Shown here: positions 31,640 to 42,106 of the stretch, piece by piece
How the letters are laid out: each line of letters opens with the position of its first letter
Position numbering within the stretch: the stretch's first letter is position 1
Source of the DNA: Astropecten irregularis
Taxonomy: Eukaryota > Echinodermata > Asteroidea > Paxillosida > Astropectinidae
DNA length: 64,000 bases
Assembly (NCBI GenBank): GCA_963971285.1
Contig: OZ020244.1
Location: forward strand, 13,826,001-13,890,000
Direction of reading: 5' to 3'
Program-made: the position numbers and the translations under genes
The notes under the pieces: model-generated
Told to the model about the DNA's origin: nothing
Databases searched by the model: none
What the model saw: the letters and a program-made list of their open reading frames with translations, nothing else

Positions 31640-33777
31640 ATCCTTTTTAGATACCATGTAGCCTTTTAACAATATCCAAACATAACGTTTTGTGGAAAAA
31701 GGCCACACACATAGCCTTGGCCTGGGCCTAGCCTAACCAGAAGATTAGGCTAGGCCTTACTCTGGCTTGTGTAACTGTTAGTGATTGTATTTGTAAATGA
31801 TTGCACAATTTGAATTTGATTAGCATTTGTACATTTTAGGCTAGGCGACGTAACGTTACATGTAACGTTACATGTCATGGCTACACAGGCTACACTAAAG
31901 AAGAAGAAGATGGGACAATTGTTTTGTTTTATTTAAACACACAATACAAAACAAGTTTTTATTGTGTGCACCTTATATTCTGGTATTAAAGTACTTACAT
32001 TCCGATGCATGATTGCGGCGATACCCTGCAAAAGTAGTAGTAATTGCAGCTGGAATAATGCAACTGTCAATTTCAGCTGTCAATCATTTATTTGAAAAAT
32101 GTCTAGTTGTTGCTGTAGCAGTCGTGCAGCAGAATCATTGTTTACTTTTAAATCATTGTTTTCATTTGAATTAAATATTTCTTTGTGGTTTCCTTAAATA
32201 ATTGGGCTTATCCAACATTATTTGGCAATTTATAGTTTTCCCCTTTGTAAGTTCATGTCAATGGTTGTTTGTACTTAAACGTTAACCATTACATCACCAT
32301 TTAAGGTTGGACCTAATTATCATATCGACCTCTTTCCCAGTGTATTTCAATAGCATTGCTTGGTTATATTCATCGTGGGTTCGAGTATGCACACACATGT
32401 GTTGCTGTGTCCGAGGTCTTCGGATAGTAATTTCAACCACCGATTATCAAGTCTAATTGTCAAGAAGTAACTTCAGTGTTTTTGATTATTTTGTGATTCT
32501 TGGATGATTACTGTGATTTACAGACCTTAAGAAGAGCCCTTTATGGTAAGCTTAGTTTATTTTATTTCTCGAAAGATCATGAATACCTGGAAATATCGTG
32601 AGTTTGTAATTGTAAACAAACCATGCAAGTGTGATTTATGTTATGTGTATTTTTCCGTTCATGTACTGTACATATCATGTAGTTTACACACATAGTTTTT
32701 GCTCGTGCACACATGCCGAGGCCCTATGTCGTGTTATGTGCTTGTGGTTTTATTTGGGTTATAAATTTAGTGTGATTTTCATTGTTTTGGTAAATTTCAG
32801 ATTGTTATCTAACGCCTAACGTCCAATGTCCAACGCCTGTTGCCCAATGTGTAGCGTCTATCGTCTAGCGTCAAACACCTAATTAGTCCGTCCGTTAAAG
32901 GGAATCTGTATCATCGGAGAAGCATTCAGCTAGTGAAGTTGTGTTTTTGTTTACGTTGTCGTCAGCGAGAAAGAAGCCTTAATTTTGGAATTATTCACAT
33001 AAGTTTGTGACAGCTGTAATTTTGTATTGGCGTTCGAATAATAATCACGGGTTGATTCAAAGAAAGAAGTGTAATCAGTAACTGTGTGTTCTGTGTGTTA
33101 ATTATTTTTAAGTTGTCCGAAACTCCTCTTGGTTTCAAGTGATTCCTCGAGGCAGCCACACTAGTACACTGACTTAATTGAATGTCACGCGTATTTATTG
33201 AATAATCCCCAGACTATAAACTTGATGTTGCTATATCACGTGATCCCGTGTCACGTCACTTACATAGTAACGGACGTGTACAGTGGGCGGGGCCGCCGAT
33301 CACCGAGCTTATTTCTACCCTGGGTTGTTCGGCGTTCATGGGCAAAAGGGCGATCCGCGTCAAAAAAACAATTTAGACTGAAGTGTAACAATCCATTACA
33401 TGTTATAATTATCATAATTATTGTAATTTGCGTGTGCAATTCTTGTTCAAAGAAGAATTTTAAACAATGATAATTTTAGCAGTTCCGACATTGCTGAGGT
33501 CGGACGGAACAGCTAGGTTTAGTTTTTGTTCGGATTGTTCACTATTATTATACTTTATGTCCCGAGTTTTTTTGTTTATTTCTAATTTTGTTTCTAATCT
33601 TTTTCTCAGCTTATAATTATGAGGTTTCTATCTTATGGAGGCTAAGTTATAGGCTTAAGTTTCTAAAAAGACAGAGCTACTTAAATTGTTAGTTAATTAA
33701 GCATGTGACATGATTAATATATTATATATATACATACACGTAATTTGAATATTTAATTAGTATATTTAGTAGATGTA
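31640..33777. other. non-coding stretch
   Basis: Contains GTAACGTTACATG repeated at 31850-31875, a run of AACGCC and GCGTC words at 32810-32875, and a GC-rich patch at 33280-33360. No gene is recognised. The segment upstream of 31637 is a plausible promoter for the acidic exon, without a clear TATA box. Confidence 0.3.
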
Positions 33778-34680
33778 ATCGCCACGAAATTTACCGTGAC
33801 GTCATCGTGACGTCATCAAAACGGCTGATCTTTTGTAAGTAACATATCTCAAGAACGGAAAGTGCTACGATAATAATTCTTTTTGCAAAAGCTTTCTAGC
33901 ATCATGTTGTTGTGCATGTTGCCACGAAATTTACCTTGACGTCATCATGACGTCATTAAAACGGCTGAACTTTTGTAAGTAGCATATCTAAAGAACGAAA
34001 AGAGCTACGATAATGATTTTTTTTGCAAAAGCTTCGTAACATGCAGTTGTGAATGCTGCCACGAAATTGACCGTGACGTCATCATGACATCATTAAAACG
34101 GCCGATCTTTTGTAAGTAGCATATCTAAAGAACGAAAAGAGCTACGATAATGATTCTATTTGCAAAGTTTTGTAACATCATGTAGTTGTGCGTGCCGCCA
34201 CGAAATTTACCGTGACGTCATCATGACGTCATTTAAACGGCTGATCAGTTGTAAGTATCATATCTAAAGAACAAAAAGAGCCACGATAATGATTCTATTT
34301 GCAAAGTTTCGTAACATCATGTAGTTGTGCGTGCCGCCACGAAATTTACCGTGACGTCATCATGACGTCATTTAAACGGCTGATCAGTTGTAAGTATCAT
34401 ATCTAAACAACGAAAAGAGCTACGATAATGATTCTATTTGCAAAAGCTTGGTAACATCATGTAGTTGTGCATGCTGCCACAAAATTTACCGTGACGTCAT
34501 CATGACGTCATTAAAACGGCTGATCAGTTGTTAGTAGCATATTTTAAAGAACGAAAAGAGCTACGACAATGATTCTTTCTGCAAAAGCTTTGTAACATGA
34601 ACATGGCTATATGCTGCCATGAAAAATAAATTGACGTCACCATGACGTCACCAAAAGACTGATTTGTATTTTATGCAATG
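33778..34680. repeat. ~139-bp satellite with paired CRE-like sites
   Basis: Seven units start with GCCACGAAATTTACC at about 33780, 33920, 34060, 34197, 34336, 34475 and 34615. Each carries TGACGTCATCATGACGTCA or a close variant, followed by AAACGGCTGATC and later AGCTACGATAATGATTC. TGACGTCA is the full CREB/ATF palindrome, so most units hold two adjacent full sites. The last unit is the most diverged. Another TGACGTCATGATGACG lies outside the array at 34781-34797. Confidence 0.85.
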
Positions 34681-36081
34681 GCAATTTTTATTTCGTAAAC
34701 GGCAAAACAGTGTCAGGTGACATGATTGCTACTCAATTCGGTGAATGGGGTGTCGGTGCTATTCTTCATCAAAATCTGAGATGACGTCATGATGACGACA
34801 TCAACTACATGTACATAGGCCCATATGATTATATTTGAGATGTGATAATGTGGTTTGGAGACTGTGTGCTCTAATCCACGCACTCTGAGATGACGCCGTC
34901 CTCGGTCAAGCTATAAAATAAATTGCATTCATTTACAATCTGCATTCAAGTACGGCATGATGCTCAAAATCCAAATATTCAATGAAGTAATCATGACGTT
35001 CCTGCGTTAACGAATTATTTATCTATGATGATTGTCGGAAAGCGGCACCTGCACCCAGACGAGTTTTATACATAAAAATGTATTTGGCCATGGGAAGTAT
35101 GCACAAAATTATAATTGTAACTGTACATGTGCTGAAGTGACGATTCGCTCAATTAATGGCGAATTAATCTCAATTAATCTTCAGGACAAACAATATGTGC
35201 TTCATAAATAAATGGCAATTGTTTACAGAGGATGGCTTTCCCATTCTCCGCAAACCACAAAATAACCATAAAACAGCGCCCTCTGTTGATTTCAAACGGT
35301 TGGGGGCAAGAATTCCATATGGAGAGAAGTTGCTTTGAATTGTTTAAATACTCTTTCTTCAAAATGTTCTCTTCTTTTTGCACTTAAAAATTTGTACGTT
35401 TTATCTCGGCAGAACGATTGAGTGTATAACATTTATAGAAATTCGACTTTTTGTAAATCTGAAAAGTTCTTGCCAACCACACATTAACCAAAAATGGAAA
35501 TGAACGAGGTATTAAAAAATATAAAAATAAGGTAAGTTAGTTAATTTTTTAAATGACGAATAGCTGTAATGCCTGTTGATGATACTCCAAGGAAAAATCG
35601 ATTATGAAACGTTTCATATTTTGACATAAAGAGCCTAATACATTTGGCGAACAACACAATAACCACAAATCACGCGAATTCGTAAGGTTTGTATAGCTCT
35701 TAGAAAATTAGATTTTAAGAAAAATTGAGGCTTTAAACCACATATGAAAGGGGTTTTCTAATTCTAGCATCATTGCTTTATCTTAAGAATACATTTATAG
35801 CTCCTTATTTCGAATATTAAGAAGAATAGTGAAACTGTTTGCGTTATACACCTTTGCGCAGAGCGGGGCCATAAACACGTTTAACATTATGGGGTAGATT
35901 ACATTAGGGTTACGGTTAGTCTTTTTGAAAGCGTGAAATAAATCGTAATTGTTGGAAAAAACTATTTTCCACAGGGAATTGAGAGAGCTACCTTATTCCG
36001 GCCTCCTTTTTGTATTTAGATATCCAAAAGTGACTCTTATGATACGTATAATTCACACATTGACAAAATTATTGCCGTTCT
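34681..36081. other. non-coding stretch
   Basis: AT-rich sequence, no gene or element ends recognised. Confidence 0.3.
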
Positions 36082-36089
36082 GTTCTCCC

Positions 36090-36286
36090 CAGTGGCGCAC
36101 CAAGGGGGGGGGGGGTCTCGGGGGGCTTGAGCCCCCCCCCCCCCAGAGGGTCCCTGAAAAAAAAAAATAGGAAAAAAAAAAGGGCGGCGAGAGGGAAAGG
36201 GAGAGGAGGAAGGGGGAGAAGTCACCCTTAGAAAATCTAAGGAGTCTTTGAGCCCCCCCCAAGACAAAATCCTGGGTGCGCCGGTG
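36090..36286. mobile_element. short hAT-type MITE with G and C tracts
   Basis: It begins CAGTGGCGCACCAAGG and ends CCTGGGTGCGCCGGTG, its near-inverse. GTTCTCCC flanks both sides (36082-36089 and 36287-36294). Next to each end are long G or C runs. A fragment with the same right end lies at 53270-53312. Confidence 0.8.
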
Positions 36287-36368
36287 GTTCTCCCTCATTG
36301 AGAGGATTAGCAATGATGCGCACTACTACTACACTGAATAGATGCCGCGGTTAACACGGCCCTGTGAT

Positions 36369-36785
36369 GGCAAAAGGGTGTATCTCGAAAAATCACGTTT
36401 TGAGAAAAATGGCCTTGAATATTCTGTCTCGTGCCACTTTTTCCCGGCCAATCTAATTCTGGGAAAATGTTTCTGAAATAAATATTTAGGACATTTTGAA
36501 GGTATGTTTTAAGTTTCACCCATTTTCTATGATTATTTTTCTCATAACAGGCATTTTAAACTCGATACTCCTTTTTGACAGCACAGTCAATGTTGACCAT
36601 CTCAAAACATTGTTGGCAAAAGGGCGTATGTCATGTTAGCATTGCTCATGTAGAATGCATTGTCTTGGCAAAAGGATGTAAATCTATGTATGCTAACTCA
36701 CTGCCAATGATCTGTAGGGCAAAAGGGTGTATCTTGTGTTACACAATTCATACTGTGTATCTATAATTTAGCAAAGAGATGTATC
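36369..36785 (+). promoter_or_regulatory. left subterminal motif cluster
   Basis: Copies of GGCAAAAGGGTGTATC or close variants lie at 36369-36384 (within the terminus), 36615-36630, 36667-36682, 36718-36733 and, weaker, 36770-36785, all in the same orientation. By analogy with hAT and other transposons these could be transposase binding sites. Confidence 0.55.
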
Positions 36786-36832
36786 CTAAATGGTGCGTGG
36801 TGAATGATCTCACATGAGGAATTATAATTACT

Positions 36833-38320
36833 GCACGACTAAATAAAATGAAATGTTGTTTACATGGTTATTGTTATACAACAAACAACATTTTATTTTT
36901 TTTTTATTCAACACTGATCAACGTCATTGAAAATGTACATTTTATGAATTACGTAAAAGATTATTCTTTATTATATATTTAGTCAAATACATATTTTGAA
37001 AGCACTAATCAAGATGCCCCAATTAATTGAATAATGATGCGATGTTTTCTTCACATTATTTGTTTGTCCAACAAATTGAAAAAGTGCTAAAGATACACGT
37101 ACATTAATTATGCCTTCATGCTTGTCTGTCCAAAACTCTCTCAACTATTAGTTTTAAGCCCAACAATAACTATCAGTAAAGCCCAACAATTTCAGTTTCC
37201 AAAAAGTAAACCTTCGGGAAAAATGTTGTAAATCGTGCATAGTAAACTATCACTAATAATGAATTGAACATGAAACAAAATGTATGTTCACTACACATTT
37301 ATTTTTAGCAAAAGCACATGTAAATATAATAACAGATTATTCAAATAATTTTACCAAACTTGCATTTTTACTGCAGCTCATACATTGCACATGAAACAAA
37401 ATACATGCATGTACATTACACATGCATGTTGGCACAATTCATGTTAATATACATTTACAAATTGAAAAAAAAAATTGAAATGTTAATATTGGTCAAATAA
37501 ATCATTGCATTGTTACTTCTCATACCTTGCACATTACTCCAAATATATTTACACTACACATTCTGAATAAAAACATGTAAATATAACAGTTTGCACAACT
37601 AAATATAATGAAATGTTGTTTACATTGGTTATTGTTATACAACAAACAACAACATTTTATGGTTTGATTTATTCAACACTGATCAACTTCATTGAAAATG
37701 TAAATTTTATGAATTACTTAAAAGATTATTCTTTATTATATATTTAGTCAAATACATATTTTGAAAGCACTAATCAAGATGCCCCAATGAATTGAATAAT
37801 GTTGCGATGTTTTCTTCTACTTTTCTTCACATTATTTGTTTGTCCAACAAATTGAAAAAGTGCTAAAGATACACGTAAATTAATTATGCCTTCATGCTTG
37901 TCTGTCCAAAACTCTCTCAACTATTAGTTTTAAGCCCAACAATAACTATCAGTAAAGCCCAACAATTTCAGTTTCCTAAAAGTAAACCTTCGGGAAAAAT
38001 GTTGTAAATCGTGCATAGTAAACTAACACTAATAATGAATTGAACATGAAACAAAATGTATGTTCACTACACATTTTAGCAAATGCACATGTGAATATAA
38101 TAACAGATTATTCAAAAATTTTACCAAATTTGCATTATTAATTGCACATGAAACAAAATACATTACACATGCATGTTGGCACAATTCAAATAATATACAT
38201 ATGTACACATTGAAAACAAAATTAAATGTTACTTTGCATTGTTACTTCTCATACCTTGCACATTGTCCAAATATATTTACACTACACATTCTGAATAAAA
38301 ACATGTAAATATAATAACAA
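36833..38320. repeat. 760-bp tandem duplication
   Basis: 36833-37592 and 37593 to about 38320 are nearly identical over most of their length: both start GCAC.ACTAAAT with AATGAAATGTTGTTTACAT, and share ATATATTTAGTCAAATACAT and CTCTCTCAACTATTAGTTTT. Copy 2 has small deletions (for example near 38075-38160). High identity suggests a recent duplication inside the transposon. Confidence 0.85.
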
Positions 38321-38531
38321 AAGTCTTGCAAGAATGTACAAGTTATTGACAACAAGTATCTGACAGACAGTTTACTCTCTGACATGTATTTGGAGGACTT
38401 TTCGGCTCAACACTTTAGCAAACACATGAAACACGTTAACACAACCTAAGTTAAAGTATTTGCATTGCTTGTTGAGAATAACCTGTCAATTCCAAACGCC
38501 ACAGTAAATGGGGATATAGGCTAAGTCTGGT

Positions 38532-40212
38532 TTACTCATGTGACGTTTCAAGATCAACGGCTTGCTCATTTACAACCATGTTCTGAAAGAATGCCGCCTT
38601 GTAGGGAGGCATCGTGGTTGTAAGCTTTAGAATTTCTTCTTTCTTTACCAATGCCACACCTCTTGGCTTTTGCATCCGTGTTACACTGGTGACTGGATTT
38701 CCCTCAGAAGAAATTATTCTTTGTATTTCTCTTATTTCGGCCTGCTTCAATAGCTTGATCTCTCTGAAGGCACACTCTTCTTCGTGAGATTCTTTGATAA
38801 ACATGCTCAAAGACCCTCGACGAAACTGTACTACTTTAAGGTCCCTTAAAGCTAAGTTGACTTTCTTAGCCCGGTTCTCAAACATGTACATTGAATCATG
38901 GTTTATGATTGCACATTTCATATTCTTGCGAGAACTTTCAATCAGGTTGACCATGTCTTCAAAGTCATATATGGCAGTTTGGCGATTTATCTTTGTTGTG
39001 ATATTTCCATGCACTGCGTCAGCAGCCATAAAAGTGTGGCCAGGCTCAAAGTATTTTATTGTTATACTCTCTGTCCCAACTGAAGGGTCATTGATGATCC
39101 TTGGCATTGCAGACAGCAACGTCCAATTCTTGTTTTGGGAGGTGCAATTGTCTACATAGAGGACGATCTCCTCTTTGTCTCTGTTATGCTTAATGAACTC
39201 TACATATGAGCTGCAAACATTGTATGCGAGTCTACCTGCCTCAGCCTCATACCATAGTACACAAGTTGTTTTGCCATCTTTGCCAGGTGAAGCAAAGGTC
39301 TCATTGAAAACAACCAATTTTCGGGAGAAGTAGTGATCTTTGGTAGGTACTTTTGGAATTGTTATTGCTTTTTGCATATCTACCGTAGCAACCATTATTG
39401 CATCGTTCTTTTCCATTCTCTTGGTGTCATTGTCAAGTGCACTTCTTGCCTGTCGAGCATCAGTTTTGTGCTTTGGAAAACTGGAGCAAGCAGAACAATC
39501 GCATGTAGAACAATTGTGGTCTAACTCTGTATGAGCATGCTTATGTTCAGCACATCTTTTACACAAATCATTTGTGGGTTGCACAAAAGAGATGTTCAAA
39601 GACTGAAATACTCCAAAGTAATAGGAATAAGAGCACACTTACCCGCCCTCTGCAATCTGGGATTCTTTGAAACTTTTGTACATTAAAGTAACTGTTAATT
39701 CTGAGGGAAGATATCGTCTATTTGGGGCATGTTCTCTCTTGTAATGTGAGACTTGAGGACGATACGCTTCAATATGATTGACCACTTTATCATGATACTC
39801 TGCCGATTTCTTATTTTTTGGTTCATGATATCCCCTTCTGTCCCCTGTGGTTCCAACAATAACATCACCATCAAGTTGTGCGTTCTTTAAAGCAGTTAGT
39901 ACCAACTTGTCATTTTTATAGCCCAGAGTGTGCAAAAAAAATGTTTTGCAAACTTTCTTATTTCCCATACGCCAGACAAGTGTGTTAGAGCGTCGAGAGA
40001 TTCTGGCAATGTTCGTAACAGAACGTTTCTGGACACGCTCTACATTTTGAATAATCCAGTCTCTCTGACGATTGTAACTTACAGCCCAAAAGCTTTTCCA
40101 TATTTCTTGTCTCTGATCCTCAGAAATCATAGTGCTGCATCTCCGAGGAGATTTGGGTGTTTCTTTTTGTTTCTTTGGCCCTTTTCAAATGATGTCCGAG
40201 GACGCCTTTTAC
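38532..40212 (-). pseudogene. DUF7869-like transposase core exon
   Basis: The acceptor TTTACAG precedes 40212. The exon starts GKRRPRTSFEKG, shifts frame by one base near 40170, then reads RQEIWKSFWAVSYNRQRDWI, VCKTFFLHTLGY, a VNHIEAYRPQVSHYKREH block and ELTVTLMY. After an in-frame TAA (39641-39639) it continues FQSLNISFVQPTNDLCKRC, a cysteine cluster, ATVDMQKAITIPKV, LYVDNCTSQNKNW and EPGHTFMAADAVHG. The aspartates of VDMQKA and VDNC and the GH...D...H block fit the RNase H-fold catalytic core of DUF7869-type transposon proteins. It ends with a stop at 38532. The family match is from memory of its motifs; the nonsense codon and frameshift make this copy a pseudogene unless they are sequence errors. 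Confidence 0.7.
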
Positions 40213-40741
40213 CTGTAAATCAAGAATCAGAAGAAACAAAAATAATAAAAATGTTGAAGAACTAGTAGAATATTTCTTTCTTCATGACAAAAGGGCACCA
40301 AATAGAAGGTGCACAATAAACTAAACAATGATGAAGTAAAGTTACAATATTCCGCAATCCGCAAGGACCAATACATGGCATGCATCTTTAACCAAAAACC
40401 TGTCTAAGCTAATGAAATAATAAATTAAACAAACCATGTGCACACATTATAGTACATGCATTGAATTCAACTGTTGTGTTGTGGACAGATATAAAGTGCA
40501 GATTTTTCATCGCCAAAACCTTATTTAAACCCCAGACCTTGTATGGCACTCGGAAAGGGTGTGATCTGGATGGGTTTGCCTACAAATGACAAAAACAATA
40601 TCACTGAAAGTGAATGAGTATGATTTACTATACTTAAAATTTCCCCCCAGGTTATTTCGGCTACAGATCAATCAAGATCAGAGCCCATTCTTGCAGACAT
40701 GGATTACTGATTTGACAAATAATGAAAATTGGATTTCTAAC

Positions 40742-40825
40742 CTTGTGCCGGGGTGGGTACATTTTCCTCTTGCTGCTCCTGCTGCAGCAGCTCCTGCTGC
40801 TCCTGCTGTATATCACTATGGGCAT
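40742..40825 (-). CDS. transposase gene exon 5, glutamine-rich
   Basis: Bounded by TTGTGCAG and a GTTAGA donor, 84 bases, phase 1 at both ends. It encodes AHSDIQQEQQELLQQEQQEE and NVPTPAQ. It can join the 41277-41534 exon upstream and the core exon at 40212 downstream without changing frame. The CAG/CTG-rich repeat is typical of an unstructured linker. Confidence 0.5.
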
Positions 40826-40904
40826 CTGCACAATGAAATAACAAATGGGAGACTTTTTGAGTGTCGGTCTTGAGTCAACAGCGCATATAAAATGTAAGAT
40901 GGAG

Positions 40905-40965
40905 TTAGGAGGGCCTGACGCGTTTCAATCCTAGCACTTTCCTGCTAGGATCAAAACGCGTCACG
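40905..40965. repeat. dispersed GGGCCTGACGCGTTTC repeat, hairpin form
   Basis: AGGAGGGCCTGACGCGTTTC and its partial inverse (AAACGCGTCACGC) frame AATCCTAGC and GCTAGGATC. The same word (GAGGGCCTGACGCGTTTCGA) lies at 41659-41678 and a shorter form at 23.09 kb. It sits in transposase introns. Confidence 0.6.
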
Positions 40966-41050
40966 CTTTCCTAGCTGCAAACAAATTTAGTAAAACAGCT
41001 GGCATATCACATTGTGGGTCAAGACAAAAATCAATGCACTTTGGGCTTAC

Positions 41051-41120
41051 CGTTTATAATGTCTCCTGAAATGTCTGCCCCCAAAAGTTTTTTGGATGTC
41101 AGCAGGGATGATATCCTGAT
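41051..41120 (-). CDS. transposase gene, optional or decayed exon
   Basis: A good acceptor (ATTACATAG) and donor (GTAAGC) bound 70 bases reading DQDIIPADIQKTFGGRHFRR. Its length is not a multiple of three, unlike its neighbours, so including it shifts the frame. It is probably an ancestral 69-base exon with a one-base insertion, or an alternative exon. Confidence 0.4.
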
Positions 41121-41276
41121 CTATGTAATACAATATAAATTGAAGCAACAGATAAACATGTATCACATTAAGTTTCTAGCACTGTGAACAGACTGTGACC
41201 TGACTTTGACAGACACAAAAGTAAATAATTGAACAAAATCAATTAATATAAACAAACAATGTAGGTGAATACTCAC

Positions 41277-41534
41277 CATTAATATCATCATCTTCACTTG
41301 CACTAATCATCTCAATGTCATCATCCAGATCTTGTGGAATAAGGCTTGTATTTACAGCACTGGAACTAGCCACAGCTGCACTGGAGAGTGTAGTACCTGC
41401 TTCAGCAGCACATGTTGTGAATGGTGTATTAATTACTGGTGGAATAGCCATATAAGCTGGAAGATTCAAACTAGAATCAACAGGTCTATCAGGAGCTGCT
41501 ATCTGTAAATCAGCAGAGGATGTGCCTGTTTCAG
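41277..41534 (-). CDS. transposase gene exon 4
   Basis: Acceptor TATTTTCAG and donor GTGAGT enclose 258 bases, phase 1 to phase 1. The product is an alanine, serine and threonine-rich linker (ETGTSSADLQIAAPDRP, AEAGTTLSSAAVASSSA) ending acidic (DLDDDIEMISASEDDDIN). It follows the coding minisatellite exon and precedes the transposase core. Confidence 0.55.
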
Positions 41535-41927
41535 CTGAAAATATGAATAAAAGTACATGTACAATCATTGTTATGTGCAGTTTACATGCAGTTATTATAT
41601 CATTTTATTTGTTTATTTATTCATTGATTTGAATCAAGTTATCTTGCCTTGAGTAAGGAGGGCCTGACGCGTTTCGATCCAAGCAGGATCTTCACCGAAG
41701 GTTAAAAGGTTATTTTGGCTGATGAGCAGTTTCCAGCAGTTTATCAAGTTAGACTTTGGTGCAATTAATCCTTTATGGTGTTTGAGGTTTATATACCAAG
41801 GCAGCTCAGTATTCACACTGGCATGTTGGAATTTAAGATCCGACTTACTCCACCACTTGAAATAATTTCTCGTTACCTCCCATTATTTTTGGTAAAACAC
41901 AAATTATATTTAATTACTTACTTATAC

Positions 41928-41993
41928 CAAACTCAATGCTGTCCAGTAGCTCTTTGATTGCTGTTCGAGTTGAGTTGCACAAGAAGACATCTT
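41928..41993 (-). CDS. transposase gene exon 3
   Basis: Acceptor TTTAAACAG and donor GTATAAG enclose 66 bases, phase 1 to phase 1, encoding EDVFLCNSTRTAIKELLDSI and EF. It links the minisatellite exon to exon 4 in frame. Confidence 0.5.
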
Positions 41994-42106
41994 CTGTTTA
42001 AAATAGAAAGAAAGAAATAGAAAAATATTAATAAAAACAGCACAAACAATTATTATTGGATATTTCTATATTCAAAATGAATCTTTGAAAAAAGATTTTA
42101 ACTAAC

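Noticed and set aside
33778..34680. CRISPR-like array
   Set aside because: Whole units repeat without unique spacers, and the sequence is eukaryotic. It is a satellite.
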